A stretch of 64,000 nt of DNA, from contig NZ_MVHC01000001.1 in the NCBI RefSeq assembly GCF_002086455.1, positions 310,001 to 374,000 of the forward strand, read 5' to 3'. Below the pieces are notes generated by a model. The model saw only the letters and a program-made list of their open reading frames with translations, did no database searches and had not been told where the DNA came from. Of this stretch, positions 43,990 to 52,230 are shown piece by piece (position 1 is the first letter of the stretch; the number at the start of each line of letters is the position of its first letter). This stretch comes from Mycolicibacter algericus DSM 45454. GTDB lineage: Bacteria > Actinomycetota > Actinomycetes > Mycobacteriales > Mycobacteriaceae. The position numbers were made by a program, and so were the translations under genes.

Positions 43990-44232
43990 ATGCGTTTCCG
44001 GCGCGACGCCGCCGGGTACTGCGCAGTGATGGGCTTCGACGTCGCTCAAGTGCAGAGCTGCCTTGCCGGTTTCGACTATCCGGGCACCGCGGAGCAGCTC
44101 GCCGACCACGCCCGGCACAACGGCGCCGAGCCGAAACTGGTCGACACGCTGCGGGCGTTGAAGAAGGACAGCTTCGACGGCCCGGACGCGGTGATGTCGT
44201 CGCTGACCGCCCAGAACGCGCTGGGCGGCTGA
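43990..44232 (+). CDS. DUF2795-like small protein
   Basis: 80 residues from ATG 43990; GTG 44026 or ATG 44029 would give about 67. The body VQSCLAGFDYPGTAEQLADHARHNGAEPKLVDTLRALKKDSFDGPDAVMSSL follows the DUF2795 pattern (FDYPGT..L..HA...GA), a small helical domain of unknown function often found with stress genes. Co-transcribed with the PPOX-like gene. Confidence 0.75.
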   Translation: MRFRRDAAGYCAVMGFDVAQVQSCLAGFDYPGTAEQLADHARHNGAEPKLVDTLRALKKDSFDGPDAVMSSLTAQNALGG

Positions 44233-44242
44233 GGAGGACCGG

Positions 44243-45031
44243 CTACTCCAGCTGGTCGCGCAGTTTGCTCAACGACTTGGCCAGCAGCCGCGAGACGTGC
44301 ATCTGCGAGATGCCGACCCGTTCGGCGATCTGCGTCTGGGTCATCGATTCGAAGAACCGGAGCACCAGCACGGTGCGTTCCCGTTCGGGAAGCGCGTCGA
44401 GCAGCGGCCGCAACGCCTCGCGGTCCTCGATCCGGTCCATCCCGGCGTCGATGTCGCCGAGGGTGTCGGCGATCGAGCGGACGTCGTCCTCGTCGGAGCT
44501 GCCGCCGCTGTCGATGGACAGCGTGTTGTAGGAGCTGCCCGCCACCAGTCCTTCGACGACCTCCTCGCGGCTCATCTCCAACTCCCGGGCCAGTTCGGTG
44601 GCGGTCGGCGCCCGGCCCAGGCGCTGGGAGAGGTCGGCGGTGGCCGAACCGAGCCGCAGGTGCAGCTCCTTGAGCCGGCGCGGCACCTTGACCGACCAGC
44701 TGTTGTCCCGGAAATGCCGGCGGACCTCGCCCATGATCGTCGGGACGGCGAACGAGACGAAATCCGAACCGGTTTCGACGTCGAAGCGCGTCACGGCGTT
44801 GACCAGGCCCACCCGCGCGACCTGGACCAAGTCGTCCCGCAGTTCGCCGCGACCCTCGAATCGGCGGGCGATGTGATCGGCCAGCGGCAGACACCGCTCC
44901 ACGATCTTGTCTTTGCGGTTCCGGAAATCAGTGGAACCGGATTCGTAATGGGCGAGCTCGCGAAACATGTCGCCGACGTCGGAGTATTCCGATCCTGACT
45001 GTGAGCCGCTCCTGGCGGCGCCCCGGGTCAC
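44243..45031 (-). CDS. sigF: RNA polymerase sigma factor SigF
   Basis: 262 residues. Nearly collinear with M. tuberculosis SigF: KIVERCLPLADHIARRFEGRG, LVNAVTRFDVETGSDFVSFAVP, RHFRDNSWSVKVPRRLKELH (region 3), and the region 4 helix-turn-helix MTQTQIAERVGISQMHVSRLLAKSL. It directs polymerase to GTTT/GGGTA promoters during stationary phase and stress. The GTG start overlaps the usfX stop (GTGA), so anti-sigma and sigma are co-translated. The predicted promoter at 45574-45598 is of its own type, so the operon is autoregulated. Confidence 0.97.
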   Translation of the reverse strand: MTRGAARSGSQSGSEYSDVGDMFRELAHYESGSTDFRNRKDKIVERCLPLADHIARRFEGRGELRDDLVQVARVGLVNAVTRFDVETGSDFVSFAVPTIMGEVRRHFRDNSWSVKVPRRLKELHLRLGSATADLSQRLGRAPTATELARELEMSREEVVEGLVAGSSYNTLSIDSGGSSDEDDVRSIADTLGDIDAGMDRIEDREALRPLLDALPERERTVLVLRFFESMTQTQIAERVGISQMHVSRLLAKSLSKLRDQLE

Positions 45032-45465
45032 TGCCTGGATTCCGCCCGCCGGGTCGTCAAGGTCACGCCGAACACATCACCGGCGCCACCGGGTTCCTGG
45101 CCGTCATGGAAGGTCTGCACGTCGTCGACGAGCGAGGTGAGCACGTGCCAGCTGAAGCTGCCCGGCGTCAGCACGTCGGCGCCGTCGCCGGCGGCCGACG
45201 CCACAATCGTCACGTCGTCGTCTTTCGGGTCGATGATCACCTGCAGCGTGGCGTCGGGGGCGGCGCAGCGGATCAACTGGGTACACAGCTCGTCGATCGC
45301 GAGCCGCAGATCGGCCACGGTATCGACGTCGAGATCCTCGAAGGTCGCGATGGCGCCGACCACCATGCGCACCACGGCCAGACTCTCCAGCCTGGGCGCC
45401 ACCCGCAACTCGACGGCTCGCTCGCTGCACGACCGCAAGGTCCGGTCGCTGTGGATGTCGGTCAT
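45028..45465 (-). CDS. usfX: Anti-sigma-F factor RsbW/UsfX
   Basis: 145 residues. HATPase anti-sigma factor matching M. tuberculosis UsfX (RsbW): RAVELRVAPRLESLAVVRMVVGAIATFEDLDVDTVADLRLAIDEL, then GSFSWHVLTSLVDDVQTFHDG and VFGVTLTTRRA. It binds SigF and blocks it until released by STAS antagonists; several STAS proteins are encoded in this window. The ATG at 45465 follows CCGGGAGGC. Co-transcribed with sigF. Confidence 0.95.
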   Translation of the reverse strand: MTDIHSDRTLRSCSERAVELRVAPRLESLAVVRMVVGAIATFEDLDVDTVADLRLAIDELCTQLIRCAAPDATLQVIIDPKDDDVTIVASAAGDGADVLTPGSFSWHVLTSLVDDVQTFHDGQEPGGAGDVFGVTLTTRRAESRQ

Positions 45466-45573
45466 TGAGCCTCCCGGCGATGTCGGACCGAGACTACCGC
45501 TGCGCGCCGAGGGACTGTTCACGCCGTCAAATCCGCATAGTCGGCCGCCCGGAGGTTAGTCACGGGAACCCTG

Positions 45574-45598
45574 TACCCGATCTGCCGGCGCGCCAACC
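45574..45598 (-). promoter_or_regulatory. Predicted SigF-dependent autoregulatory promoter of usfX-sigF
   Basis: GGTTG (45598-45594), a 15-base spacer and GGGTA (45578-45574), between usfY and usfX, the position of the SigF promoter in M. tuberculosis. Confidence 0.82.
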
Positions 45599-45626
45599 AT
45601 GCCGATTCCGGACCACCGGGACGACA

Positions 45627-45656
45627 ACGGCCCGACCGGATAACCGGTCGGGCCGT
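45627..45656 (-). terminator. Hairpin terminator between usfX-sigF promoter region and usfY
   Basis: A perfect 13-base inverted repeat (ACGGCCCGACCGG / CCGGTCGGGCCGT) with an ATAA loop. It lies 14 bases after the usfY stop on the minus strand and upstream of the usfX promoter, so it separates the two units. Confidence 0.72.
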
Positions 45657-45669
45657 CGTTTCTGCTAGC

Positions 45670-45981
45670 TCAACCGGTCGAATGCTGCCGCTGCAACTCG
45701 GGGTGCGCCAGCTGCCACTGCTGGTTCACCCGGCCGATCCGCCGGTGCTCCATCAGCAGCCACAGCGCCCCCAGGCCGGCAGCGAACACCGCGAGGGCGG
45801 CGACCGCCACGCCTTGGCGGTCGTGGCCGGTGGCGAACGCGGTGAGGCAGCCGATCCCGGCGACCATGCCCACCACCAGCAGGCTGTAACCGGGCCAACC
45901 CATGACGTCGATCACCGCACGGCCGGCATGCGGCCGGGTCGTCCGGACATGGTCAACGGGGTCATGAAACGTATCGCCCAT
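45670..45981 (-). CDS. usfY: UsfY family protein
   Basis: 103 residues, with two hydrophobic helices (WPGYSLLVVGMVAGIGCLTAF and VAVAALAVFAAGLGALWLLM). It opens MGDTFHDPVDHVRTTRPHAG and has EHRRIGRV and HPELQRQ, matching UsfY (Rv3288c), the gene upstream of usfX-sigF in M. tuberculosis. UsfY is SigF-dependent in M. smegmatis, although I see no clear SigF site directly before it here. Function unknown. Confidence 0.92.
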   Translation of the reverse strand: MGDTFHDPVDHVRTTRPHAGRAVIDVMGWPGYSLLVVGMVAGIGCLTAFATGHDRQGVAVAALAVFAAGLGALWLLMEHRRIGRVNQQWQLAHPELQRQHSTG

Positions 45982-46171
45982 CGCTTCTTCCTTTCGTGAA
46001 TCGTCCGGCCCATCCGGAGGCCGCGTGGCCGAGCCGCCCGTTCGTGGGGGACCCCGTGTGGCGAACCCGTCCGCAACCGAAAACTATCGTAAGCCGATGT
46101 GATCTAAATAACGCTCCACTTTCAGAAACCTCACAGCCACACGGCAGCTATGCCGACGGAATCCGGCGTGA

Positions 46172-46555
46172 TCAGCGCATACCGCTGATCGGCACCGCGC
46201 TCATGATCAGTACGAGAAGCATCAACGACATCAAAAACCACCCGGCGCCCTGCCAGCCCCACCAGGTGCCCCGAGCGCGCCACACCCGGTAGGTGCGCAG
46301 AAAAGCACGCAGTCCACCGGCCGCGAAGACCACGGGTGACGCCGCGGCGAGCACGGCCCGGTACGGCCGTCCGCACGCCACCGTCTGCACCGTCGCCGTG
46401 CTCGCATCGCACGAACTGGCCCACCATGCCGCCAGCAAGACCACCGCCACGCCGATCGCGGTGATCACGCCGGCGAACCTGACCGCCGAGCGAACCTCCG
46501 CGTCCTCCTGGCCCAGCCGGTCGCCACCGGGGCGCGGTCGCATGGGGCGTTCCAT
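46172..46555 (-). CDS. Integral membrane protein of unknown function
   Basis: 127 residues with three hydrophobic helices (FAGVITAIGVAVVLLAAWWASS, VLAAASPVVFAAGGLRAFL, FLMSLMLLVLIMSAV) and two cysteines on one side (SSCDAS, VACGRPY). ATG 46555 follows GTGGGAGGC. The 190 bases between its stop and the usfY start contain no other gene. No known family. Confidence 0.72.
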   Translation of the reverse strand: MERPMRPRPGGDRLGQEDAEVRSAVRFAGVITAIGVAVVLLAAWWASSCDASTATVQTVACGRPYRAVLAAASPVVFAAGGLRAFLRTYRVWRARGTWWGWQGAGWFLMSLMLLVLIMSAVPISGMR

Positions 46556-46602
46556 GCCTCCCACCGTCCGCGCTGATCGGCTCTGCGTCAAGGTGATTCG
46601 AC

Positions 46603-46627
46603 GTTTGAGCCGGCGAGCCGCCGGGAA
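46603..46627 (+). promoter_or_regulatory. Possible SigF-type promoter of the CsbD gene
   Basis: GTTT (46603-46606), a 16-base spacer and GGGAA (46623-46627). The -10 differs from GGGTA by one base, so this is less certain than the others. Confidence 0.4.
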
Positions 46628-46697
46628 GCCTTGCAGGTGTGGCGGGCCGACAGCGCACACGGGCCCGTCGCATCCACGAAATCCAGGGAGGGATTTT

Positions 46698-46937
46698 ATG
46701 TCGGACCAAGAGAAGAGCGGACCCGAAGAGGGCTTCCGCGGCGCCGTCGAGGGCGTCAAGGGCAAGGCCAAGGAAGCCGTCGGAACCGTGACCGGCAACG
46801 ACGAGCTCGCCCGCGAGGGCAAGGCACAGCAGGACAAGGGCGAAGCGCAGCGCGACGCCGCCAAGCGCGAAGCCGAGGCCGAATCGGCCCGTGCGGGAGC
46901 GAAGGCGGCCGAGTCACGCGAACAGTCCCACCAGTAG
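46698..46937 (+). CDS. CsbD family stress protein
   Basis: 79 residues, intrinsically hydrophilic, with the CsbD signature GAVEGVKGKAKEAVGTVTGNDELAREGKAQQDKGEAQRD. CsbD proteins are strongly induced by general-stress sigma factors; their molecular role is unknown. GGGAGGGA precedes the ATG, and a perfect 13-base hairpin terminator follows the stop. Confidence 0.9.
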   Translation: MSDQEKSGPEEGFRGAVEGVKGKAKEAVGTVTGNDELAREGKAQQDKGEAQRDAAKREAEAESARAGAKAAESREQSHQ

Positions 46938-46950
46938 CCCGATTGAAGGC

Positions 46951-46980
46951 AGGCCCGGCCCGCTACGGCGGGCCGGGCCT
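46951..46980 (+). terminator. Hairpin terminator after csbD
   Basis: Perfect 13-base arms (AGGCCCGGCCCGC / GCGGGCCGGGCCT) with a TACG tetraloop, 13 bases downstream of the CsbD stop. Confidence 0.75.
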
Positions 46981-46990
46981 GTCGCTGTGC

Positions 46991-47015
46991 GGTTACTCAC
47001 GCCCCGGAGCGGGTA
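46991..47015 (+). promoter_or_regulatory. Predicted SigF promoter of the GlnR-like regulator
   Basis: GGTT (46991-46994), a 16-base spacer and GGGTA (47011-47015), about 70 bases upstream of the start. Confidence 0.65.
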
Positions 47016-47083
47016 ATAGTGCCTTGAACGGCCTTGAAGAGCACTCGAGGGCGCTGGAGCACATCGGAGGGTTGGAGTCAGCG

Positions 47084-47755
47084 ATGGAGATTCTGTTACT
47101 GACCGACCGGGACGAGTTCGAACAGACCCTGTCGGCCTTACGCGTCTTCGGACACTCGGTCGGCCGCGCGCCGCTCGCTGTGACCCGCGCGGACTGTCGC
47201 GGCGCGGCGGCCGTGCTGGTGGACGGTTGCACCGAACTGGCGACCGCACGCGAGACCTGCCGGCGGCTGTGCGCCTGGGCGCCGTCGGCCGCGGTGCTGG
47301 CCGTGGTGGCCGCGGAAGACTTCGTCGCCGTCGACATCGACTGGCAGGTCGACGACGTGCTGGTCACGACGGCCGGGCCGGCCGAGGCACATGCGCGACT
47401 GCGGCTGGCGCTGGCGCGCCGACGCGAATCCGAGCAGAGCGCAGTGCAATTCGGCGATCTGATCATCCACCCCGACAGCTATAGCGTGTCGCTGTCGGGC
47501 CGCGAACTCGACCTCACCCTCACCGAGTTCAAACTGCTGAACTATCTGGTCCGGCATGCCGGTCACGCGTTCACCCGCACCCGGCTGCTGCACGAGGTGT
47601 GGGGCGGTGAGGGCAGCCGGCGCAAGGTCGACGTGCACGTGCAGCGGTTGCGCGCCAAACTCGGCGCCGACCACGAGTCGATCGTCGACACCGTTCGCGG
47701 CGTCGGCTACATGACGCCGGAATCGCCGCAACCGCAATGGGCCATCGCCAACTGA
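47084..47755 (+). CDS. GlnR-like OmpR-family response regulator
   Basis: 223 residues. The receiver-like half (MEILLLTDRDEFEQTLSALRVFGHSV; AAAVLVDGCTELATARETCRRL) is atypical, as in GlnR, and the C-terminal winged helix is standard (LDLTLTEFKLLNYLVRHAGHAFTRTRLLHEVWGG; RKVDVHVQRLRAKLGADHESIVDTVRGVGYM). GlnR controls nitrogen genes without a cognate kinase; this is a paralogue, lacking GlnR's long acidic tail, and its regulon may differ. A SigF-type promoter precedes it. Confidence 0.85.
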   Translation: MEILLLTDRDEFEQTLSALRVFGHSVGRAPLAVTRADCRGAAAVLVDGCTELATARETCRRLCAWAPSAAVLAVVAAEDFVAVDIDWQVDDVLVTTAGPAEAHARLRLALARRRESEQSAVQFGDLIIHPDSYSVSLSGRELDLTLTEFKLLNYLVRHAGHAFTRTRLLHEVWGGEGSRRKVDVHVQRLRAKLGADHESIVDTVRGVGYMTPESPQPQWAIAN

Positions 47756-47785
47756 AACCGACTGAATCCCGGGAGCGCCGAGCAC

Positions 47786-48100
47786 ATGACCGATCGACCC
47801 GACATCGATCCCGCCACCGACACCACCGACGACGACACCCTGCCGCCGAGCGAGGCCACCGATTCCGACGAGCTGCGCAACGACGACGGCGATGCGACCG
47901 TGACCCCGCCGGACAGCTGGCAACCGGTCGATGACGCGACCGACGAATCGCTGGACGACAAACTGGCCGCCGAGCGTCCCGATGCCGGACTCGAACGAGA
48001 CCCCGACGAAGCCGGCCAGGCCGTGACCGGCGGCCGGCACCGTGCTCAGGTCTCCGGCAGCCCCGAAGACGGCGACTCGTTCTACAACGTCGAAGAGTGA
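47786..48100 (+). CDS. Acidic disordered hypothetical protein
   Basis: 104 residues, very rich in Asp, Glu, Thr and Pro (TTDDDTLPPSEATDSDELRNDDGD), no hydrophobic core, probably disordered. GGGAG precedes the ATG, and it lies 30 bases after the GlnR-like gene, so they are likely co-transcribed. It is the last intact gene before the interrupted hemophore gene and the transposon. Confidence 0.65.
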   Translation: MTDRPDIDPATDTTDDDTLPPSEATDSDELRNDDGDATVTPPDSWQPVDDATDESLDDKLAAERPDAGLERDPDEAGQAVTGGRHRAQVSGSPEDGDSFYNVEE

Positions 48101-48106
48101 CCGGGC

Positions 48107-48298
48107 TCAGTAGTAGTCGCAGTCGTTGGCCAGCGGGCTGAACAGCGCGACGTACTCGGGCGCTTCGGGCCGCTGCTGTGCCTGCTCGACCAGCTGCTGA
48201 CGCTGCGGCGGCGGTGCGGCCAGGAAGTTCTGCAGCCAGGCCTGGGCGACCGGGGTCGCGTTGAACTGCTCGGCGACACCTGGTGATTGGTCGTTCAT
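48107..48298 (-). pseudogene. 3' fragment of a hemophore-related gene interrupted by the transposon
   Basis: Codes for MNDQSPGVAEQFNATPVAQ onward to a C-terminal NDCDYY. This aligns with residues 49-111 of the intact hemophore at 34693-35028 (MNAQSPETAAQFNATPMAQ). The signal peptide and first cysteine are missing, and homology stops exactly where the transposon's TGT end begins at 48299. An open frame extends to 48331 but its extra 11 codons come from transposon-end sequence. The protein would be non-secreted and lack its disulfide. Confidence 0.78.
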
Positions 48299-48373
48299 TG
48301 TCCGTTGACATCCGATGTGATGTATTGCCACCGTATCTGCGGTATCGGCGTGTCTTTGCCAATCTATCCGAGG
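48299..48373 (+). repeat. Transposon left end with putative TnsB-binding repeats
   Basis: Three related motifs: TGTCCGTTGACATC at 48299, TGTATTGCCACC at 48321 and TGTCTTTGCCAATC at 48351, sharing a TGT-n-TTG-n-CA core at intervals of about 22-30 bases. Repeated transposase-binding sites inside a TGT end are typical of Tn7, Tn402 and Mu relatives. Confidence 0.55.
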
Positions 48374-48395
48374 TACCGCCGGTAGCGTTGTTTAG

Positions 48396-49136
48396 GTGAG
48401 TGTGGCGCCGGCGGCGCTATGGCCGCAGGTCAACGGTGGCGTTGAGGTGGAATTCAACTCCTCCGGGGGTTCTTCGCGCTTGCCGCTGGCGGAGTGTGCC
48501 GCAGTGGCCTTTGAGTTGGACTGCTCACCCGTGCGTGGTTTCCCAGCGTTTCGCGGGCAGGGCAATTATCCAGGCCTGTGGTGGTTTTCGACGACTCGTG
48601 AGCACGTTGGGTACGAGTCGTGGTCGGAGCGTGACCATTTGATCGCGCTGGACGCCGATCCCGCGGTGGTTGGTGTTGCGTCGCAGCCGTTCCGGCTCCA
48701 TTGGGGTGACGGCAGGCACCACGTGCCTGATTACTTCGTGCGGTTGTCCGACGGAACGGCGACGGTTCTTGACGTGCGGGCCGATGACCGAATATCGGAT
48801 GCTGATGCTGAGTTGTTCGACCGGTCCGAGCAGGCGTGCCGTTCCCTGGGATGGGCCTATCGGCGAGCGGGCGTTGCGGATCCGGTCGTGACGGCGAATT
48901 TGCGCTGGTTGTCTGGGTATCGGCATCCACGGGTGTACCGCCCGGCGGTCGCCGCAGCGTTGGAGGCGGTGTTCGACTCGGCGCGGCCGCTGATGACCGG
49001 GGTGAGACCGGTCGGTGAAGCGATCATGGTGTTGCCGGTGCTGTTTCACCTGTTGTGGCACCGGCGACTGGGCGTGGATCTTTCCGCGGCTGTCTTGACC
49101 GAGGAGTCGATCGTCGGGCCCGCGTTGTCACGATGA
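48396..49136 (+). CDS. TnsA-like transposon endonuclease subunit
   Basis: 246 residues. The N-terminal nuclease region (YESWSERDHLIALDADPAVVGVASQPFRL; HHVPDYFVRLSDGTATVLDVRAD) has the TnsA restriction-enzyme-like pattern with Glu74/Glu78, Asp112 and Asp126. The catalytic lysine usually found two residues after this last acidic residue is Arg128 here. TnsA cuts the 5' strands so that the element leaves by cut-and-paste. GTG start near TTTAGGTGA. Its stop overlaps the tnsB start by ATGA. Confidence 0.85.
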   Translation: MSVAPAALWPQVNGGVEVEFNSSGGSSRLPLAECAAVAFELDCSPVRGFPAFRGQGNYPGLWWFSTTREHVGYESWSERDHLIALDADPAVVGVASQPFRLHWGDGRHHVPDYFVRLSDGTATVLDVRADDRISDADAELFDRSEQACRSLGWAYRRAGVADPVVTANLRWLSGYRHPRVYRPAVAAALEAVFDSARPLMTGVRPVGEAIMVLPVLFHLLWHRRLGVDLSAAVLTEESIVGPALSR

Positions 49137-51217
49137 CGGGTATGCGGTCGGGTGTCATCCGCGAGGGCGATGAAATCCGGTTATCCGACGGCGTATTCAC
49201 GGTTGTCACACTTTCGGGCAGTTCAGCCAGGCTGACCGATGCGGTCGGCGGGCAGTCGGTGGTACCGCTGTCTCGGCTGCTGGGCGACCCGGCGTTGGAG
49301 TTGGTGTCAGGATCGCGACCGGCTTTGTGTTCCGAAGAAGCGTTGGCCGGGGTGCCCGAGGCTGCCGCCGAGCGGGCCCGCTGGTGGGAACGGCACTTGA
49401 TCGAGGTGTTGACGGGTCGACGGGTTGATTCCGAGGCGGGTAGCCGGCCGCGGCCGGAGTTCGATCCGGCGTCGCGTTCGTTGCGGCAGCGCGAATTGGC
49501 CAAGCTCGCCGAGCTGCGCTCGGCTGGCCACGAGATCAGCTTGTACACGTTGCAGCGGCAACGCTATGCCTACGAACGAGACGGCCTGCTGGGGGTTGTG
49601 GATCGCCGGCACATTCCCCGGCGGGCGATGTTCGGCCGCGTCGACGAGCGGCTGGTGGCCGCAGTGCGGCAGGCCATCGATGACGAGACCGACGTGTCGA
49701 CCGGGACGGTGAGCCGCCTGCAGCGACGGGTGACCAAATCGCTGGTGGCTCAATACGGTGCCCAGGACGCACCGGCGATGCCGTCTCAGCGGACGTTCTA
49801 TCGTCTGGTGAAGAGGCTGTCGGAGGGCCGGCACACGTTCGGGTCCGCGCGCACCCGGCGTTCGTTGTCCAAACAGCCCGACGGCCCGTTCGGTGCGCTG
49901 ACGGTGGCGCGCCCCGGCGAGGTGGTCGAGATCGATTCGACCCCCCTGGATGTGCGGGTGGTCCTCGATGACGGCACGGTGGACCGGGTCGAGCTGACCG
50001 GCATGGTTGACGACGCGACCTGCTCGATTCCGGCCGCGGTGTTGCGGCCCACGACCAAAGCGGTCGACGCGGCGCTGCTGCTGGCCCGAGCGTTGACGCC
50101 AGAACCGATGCGGCCGGAGTGGTCCGATGCGCTGCGGATGTCGCGGTCGGTGCTGCCGTATCGCTGTTTGACCGGCGTGGATCAACGGTTGGCCGATGCG
50201 GCCGCCCGGCCGGTGATCGCCCCGGAGACCGTAGTGTGCGACCACGGGAAGGCGTATCTGTCGCAAACCTTCCGGCAGGCGTGTTGCACGTTGGGGATCA
50301 ATCTGCAGCCCGCCCACCCGGATACGCCGACCGACAAACCCAAGATCGAGCGGACCCTGCAGTCGGTGGCCACCTTGTTCGCCCAGCATGTCGCCGGGTA
50401 TGTCGGCTCCAGCGTCGAGCGGCGCGGCAAGAACGCCGAACAGGACGCAGTGTGGTCGATCGTGGAGCTGCAAGCCCTGCTGGATGAGTGGATCGTCGCG
50501 GTATGGCAAAACCGGCCCCACGACGGCCTGCGTGACCCCGTCACCCCGGGCAAGGCGTTGACGCCCAACGAAAAGTACGCCGCCTTGGTCGAGGTCGCCG
50601 GGTATGTTCCGGTGCCGCTGTCGGCCGAGGACTACATCGAGTTACTGCCGTCGTGCTGGCGGCGCATCAATTCCTACGGGATCCGGGTCAACAACCGCAG
50701 CTACGACGCTAAGGCACTCAACCCCTACCGCCGCCAGCACTCGGGGGTGGAATCCAAGAAGGGCCAGTGGGAGGTGCACTACGACCCCTACGACGTGTCG
50801 CGGATCTGGGTGCGCAACCATCACGACGAGGGCTGGCTGGCCGCGACCTGGACGCATTTGCGCAGCCACCCGGTACCGTTCGGCGAATTGGTATGGCAGC
50901 ATGCGCGGTCCGTGCTGGCCCAGCGCGGATGCGATCAGGCCACCGAAGCCGAGATCGCCCGCGCGGCCGATGACCTGCTCGACCGGGCCGCGCAAGGCCC
51001 CGCCCCCACCCGACAGGAATCCAAGGATCGCAGGGTGGCGGGTCGAACGCGAGCCACCGCGACACCGGCCTGGCCCCGCCCGCCGGATACCGCAGAACCC
51101 TGCGATGAGGAGCCGCCGCCAGGCGGTGACGAGGACGCCGACGACATCGAGATCGCCCAAGTCATTCCACTACCGGTGTTCGATGCACGCAAGGAGGCTG
51201 AATCGTGGCGGCTGTGA
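49133..51217 (+). CDS. TnsB-like DDE transposase (Mu C-terminal family)
   Basis: 694 residues. Helix-turn-helix regions precede an RNase-H-like core with catalytic triad D268 (VEIDSTPLDV), D370 (VCDHGKAY) and E406 (KPKIERTLQ), an exact DD35E spacing. A Mu-transposase-like beta-barrel with INSYGIRVNNRSYDAKALNPYRR follows, and the acidic tail probably contacts TnsC. It binds the element ends and joins 3' ends to target DNA. The ATG at 49133 is coupled to tnsA; longer open sequence upstream is out of family. Confidence 0.93.
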   Translation: MTGMRSGVIREGDEIRLSDGVFTVVTLSGSSARLTDAVGGQSVVPLSRLLGDPALELVSGSRPALCSEEALAGVPEAAAERARWWERHLIEVLTGRRVDSEAGSRPRPEFDPASRSLRQRELAKLAELRSAGHEISLYTLQRQRYAYERDGLLGVVDRRHIPRRAMFGRVDERLVAAVRQAIDDETDVSTGTVSRLQRRVTKSLVAQYGAQDAPAMPSQRTFYRLVKRLSEGRHTFGSARTRRSLSKQPDGPFGALTVARPGEVVEIDSTPLDVRVVLDDGTVDRVELTGMVDDATCSIPAAVLRPTTKAVDAALLLARALTPEPMRPEWSDALRMSRSVLPYRCLTGVDQRLADAAARPVIAPETVVCDHGKAYLSQTFRQACCTLGINLQPAHPDTPTDKPKIERTLQSVATLFAQHVAGYVGSSVERRGKNAEQDAVWSIVELQALLDEWIVAVWQNRPHDGLRDPVTPGKALTPNEKYAALVEVAGYVPVPLSAEDYIELLPSCWRRINSYGIRVNNRSYDAKALNPYRRQHSGVESKKGQWEVHYDPYDVSRIWVRNHHDEGWLAATWTHLRSHPVPFGELVWQHARSVLAQRGCDQATEAEIARAADDLLDRAAQGPAPTRQESKDRRVAGRTRATATPAWPRPPDTAEPCDEEPPPGGDEDADDIEIAQVIPLPVFDARKEAESWRL

Positions 51218-52230
51218 ACACTTTTGCCCCGGTGAGCCAACTCGAGGACCGGCGCCAACCCACCACCACGCTCGAGGGTTGGCGCCGTTTCGTCGATGCC
51301 GATCCACCCGAGTTCACCCTGTTACCCGATGAGCAGTGGAGCACCCTGTCGGAGACCGAACGGACCAACTACAACGAAGCCCGGGTAGCGCATCACAGTG
51401 AACTGGTCGTGGTCACCACGTCGGCGATCCAGCGCATCACCAACGAAGGCCGGCTGCTGACCCTGCTCAACCAACGCGAGATCGGCGCCCGGCGCGGGCT
51501 GATCATTTCCGGGGCGGCCGCGACCGGCAAGACCACCGCGGTCAAACAACTCGGCCGATTCCACGAACTGCGTATCAGGACACGATTCGCCGACAAGTCC
51601 CGGATCCCGATCGTATACGTGACCGCGCCCCCGAAAGGCTCGGCGCGCAAACTCGCGATGGAGTTCGCGCGATTCCTGGGCCTTCCGCCGATGCAACCGC
51701 GGATGAATGTCACCGATATCGCCGACGCTGTCTGCCAGGTCCTCATCGACGCCCGAACCGACATCGTGATCGTCGACGAGATCCACAACCTCAACCTCGA
51801 TACCCGGGCCGGCGAGGAACTGTCCGATCACCTGAAGTACTTCACCGAACACCTGCCCGCCACGTTCGTCTACGCCGGCATCGACGTCGAGCGCTCCGGT
51901 GTGTTCACCGGCACCCGCGGACGCCAGCTCGCCGGGCGCTGCGGTGTGATCAACACCAGCCCGTTCCCGTACGCCGGGGAATGGAAGTCGCTGGTGGCCG
52001 CGATGGAAGGCACCCTGCGGTTGCACCATCACACCGCGGGAACGCTGGTCGCCGAAGCCAAATACCTGCATCGACGCACCGGCGGAATGATCGGCAGCCT
52101 GGCGCACCTGATCCGCTCGGCTGCGATCCGCAGCATGCTCGACGAAACCGAGAACCTCACCAGGGATCTGATGGACACGGTGCTCATCGACTACGCAGCC
52201 CAAACATCGGCGCAACGCCATGCCAGCTGA
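51205..52230 (+). CDS. TnsC/TniB-like AAA+ ATPase
   Basis: 341 residues. Walker A GAAATGKTT with Lys109, Walker B IVIVDEIHNLNLDTRAGEE and a sensor Asn/Arg region (FVYAGIDVERSGVFTG). TnsC polymerises on target DNA with ATP and links the target selector TniQ to the transposase. The GTG start at 51205 overlaps the tnsB end by 13 bases. Confidence 0.92.
   Translation: MAAVNTFAPVSQLEDRRQPTTTLEGWRRFVDADPPEFTLLPDEQWSTLSETERTNYNEARVAHHSELVVVTTSAIQRITNEGRLLTLLNQREIGARRGLIISGAAATGKTTAVKQLGRFHELRIRTRFADKSRIPIVYVTAPPKGSARKLAMEFARFLGLPPMQPRMNVTDIADAVCQVLIDARTDIVIVDEIHNLNLDTRAGEELSDHLKYFTEHLPATFVYAGIDVERSGVFTGTRGRQLAGRCGVINTSPFPYAGEWKSLVAAMEGTLRLHHHTAGTLVAEAKYLHRRTGGMIGSLAHLIRSAAIRSMLDETENLTRDLMDTVLIDYAAQTSAQRHAS

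Noticed and set aside
48107..48331. A 74-residue open frame as an intact hemophore gene
   Set aside because: It lacks a signal peptide and the first cysteine, and its first 11 codons are made of transposon-end sequence; listed as a pseudogene fragment instead.
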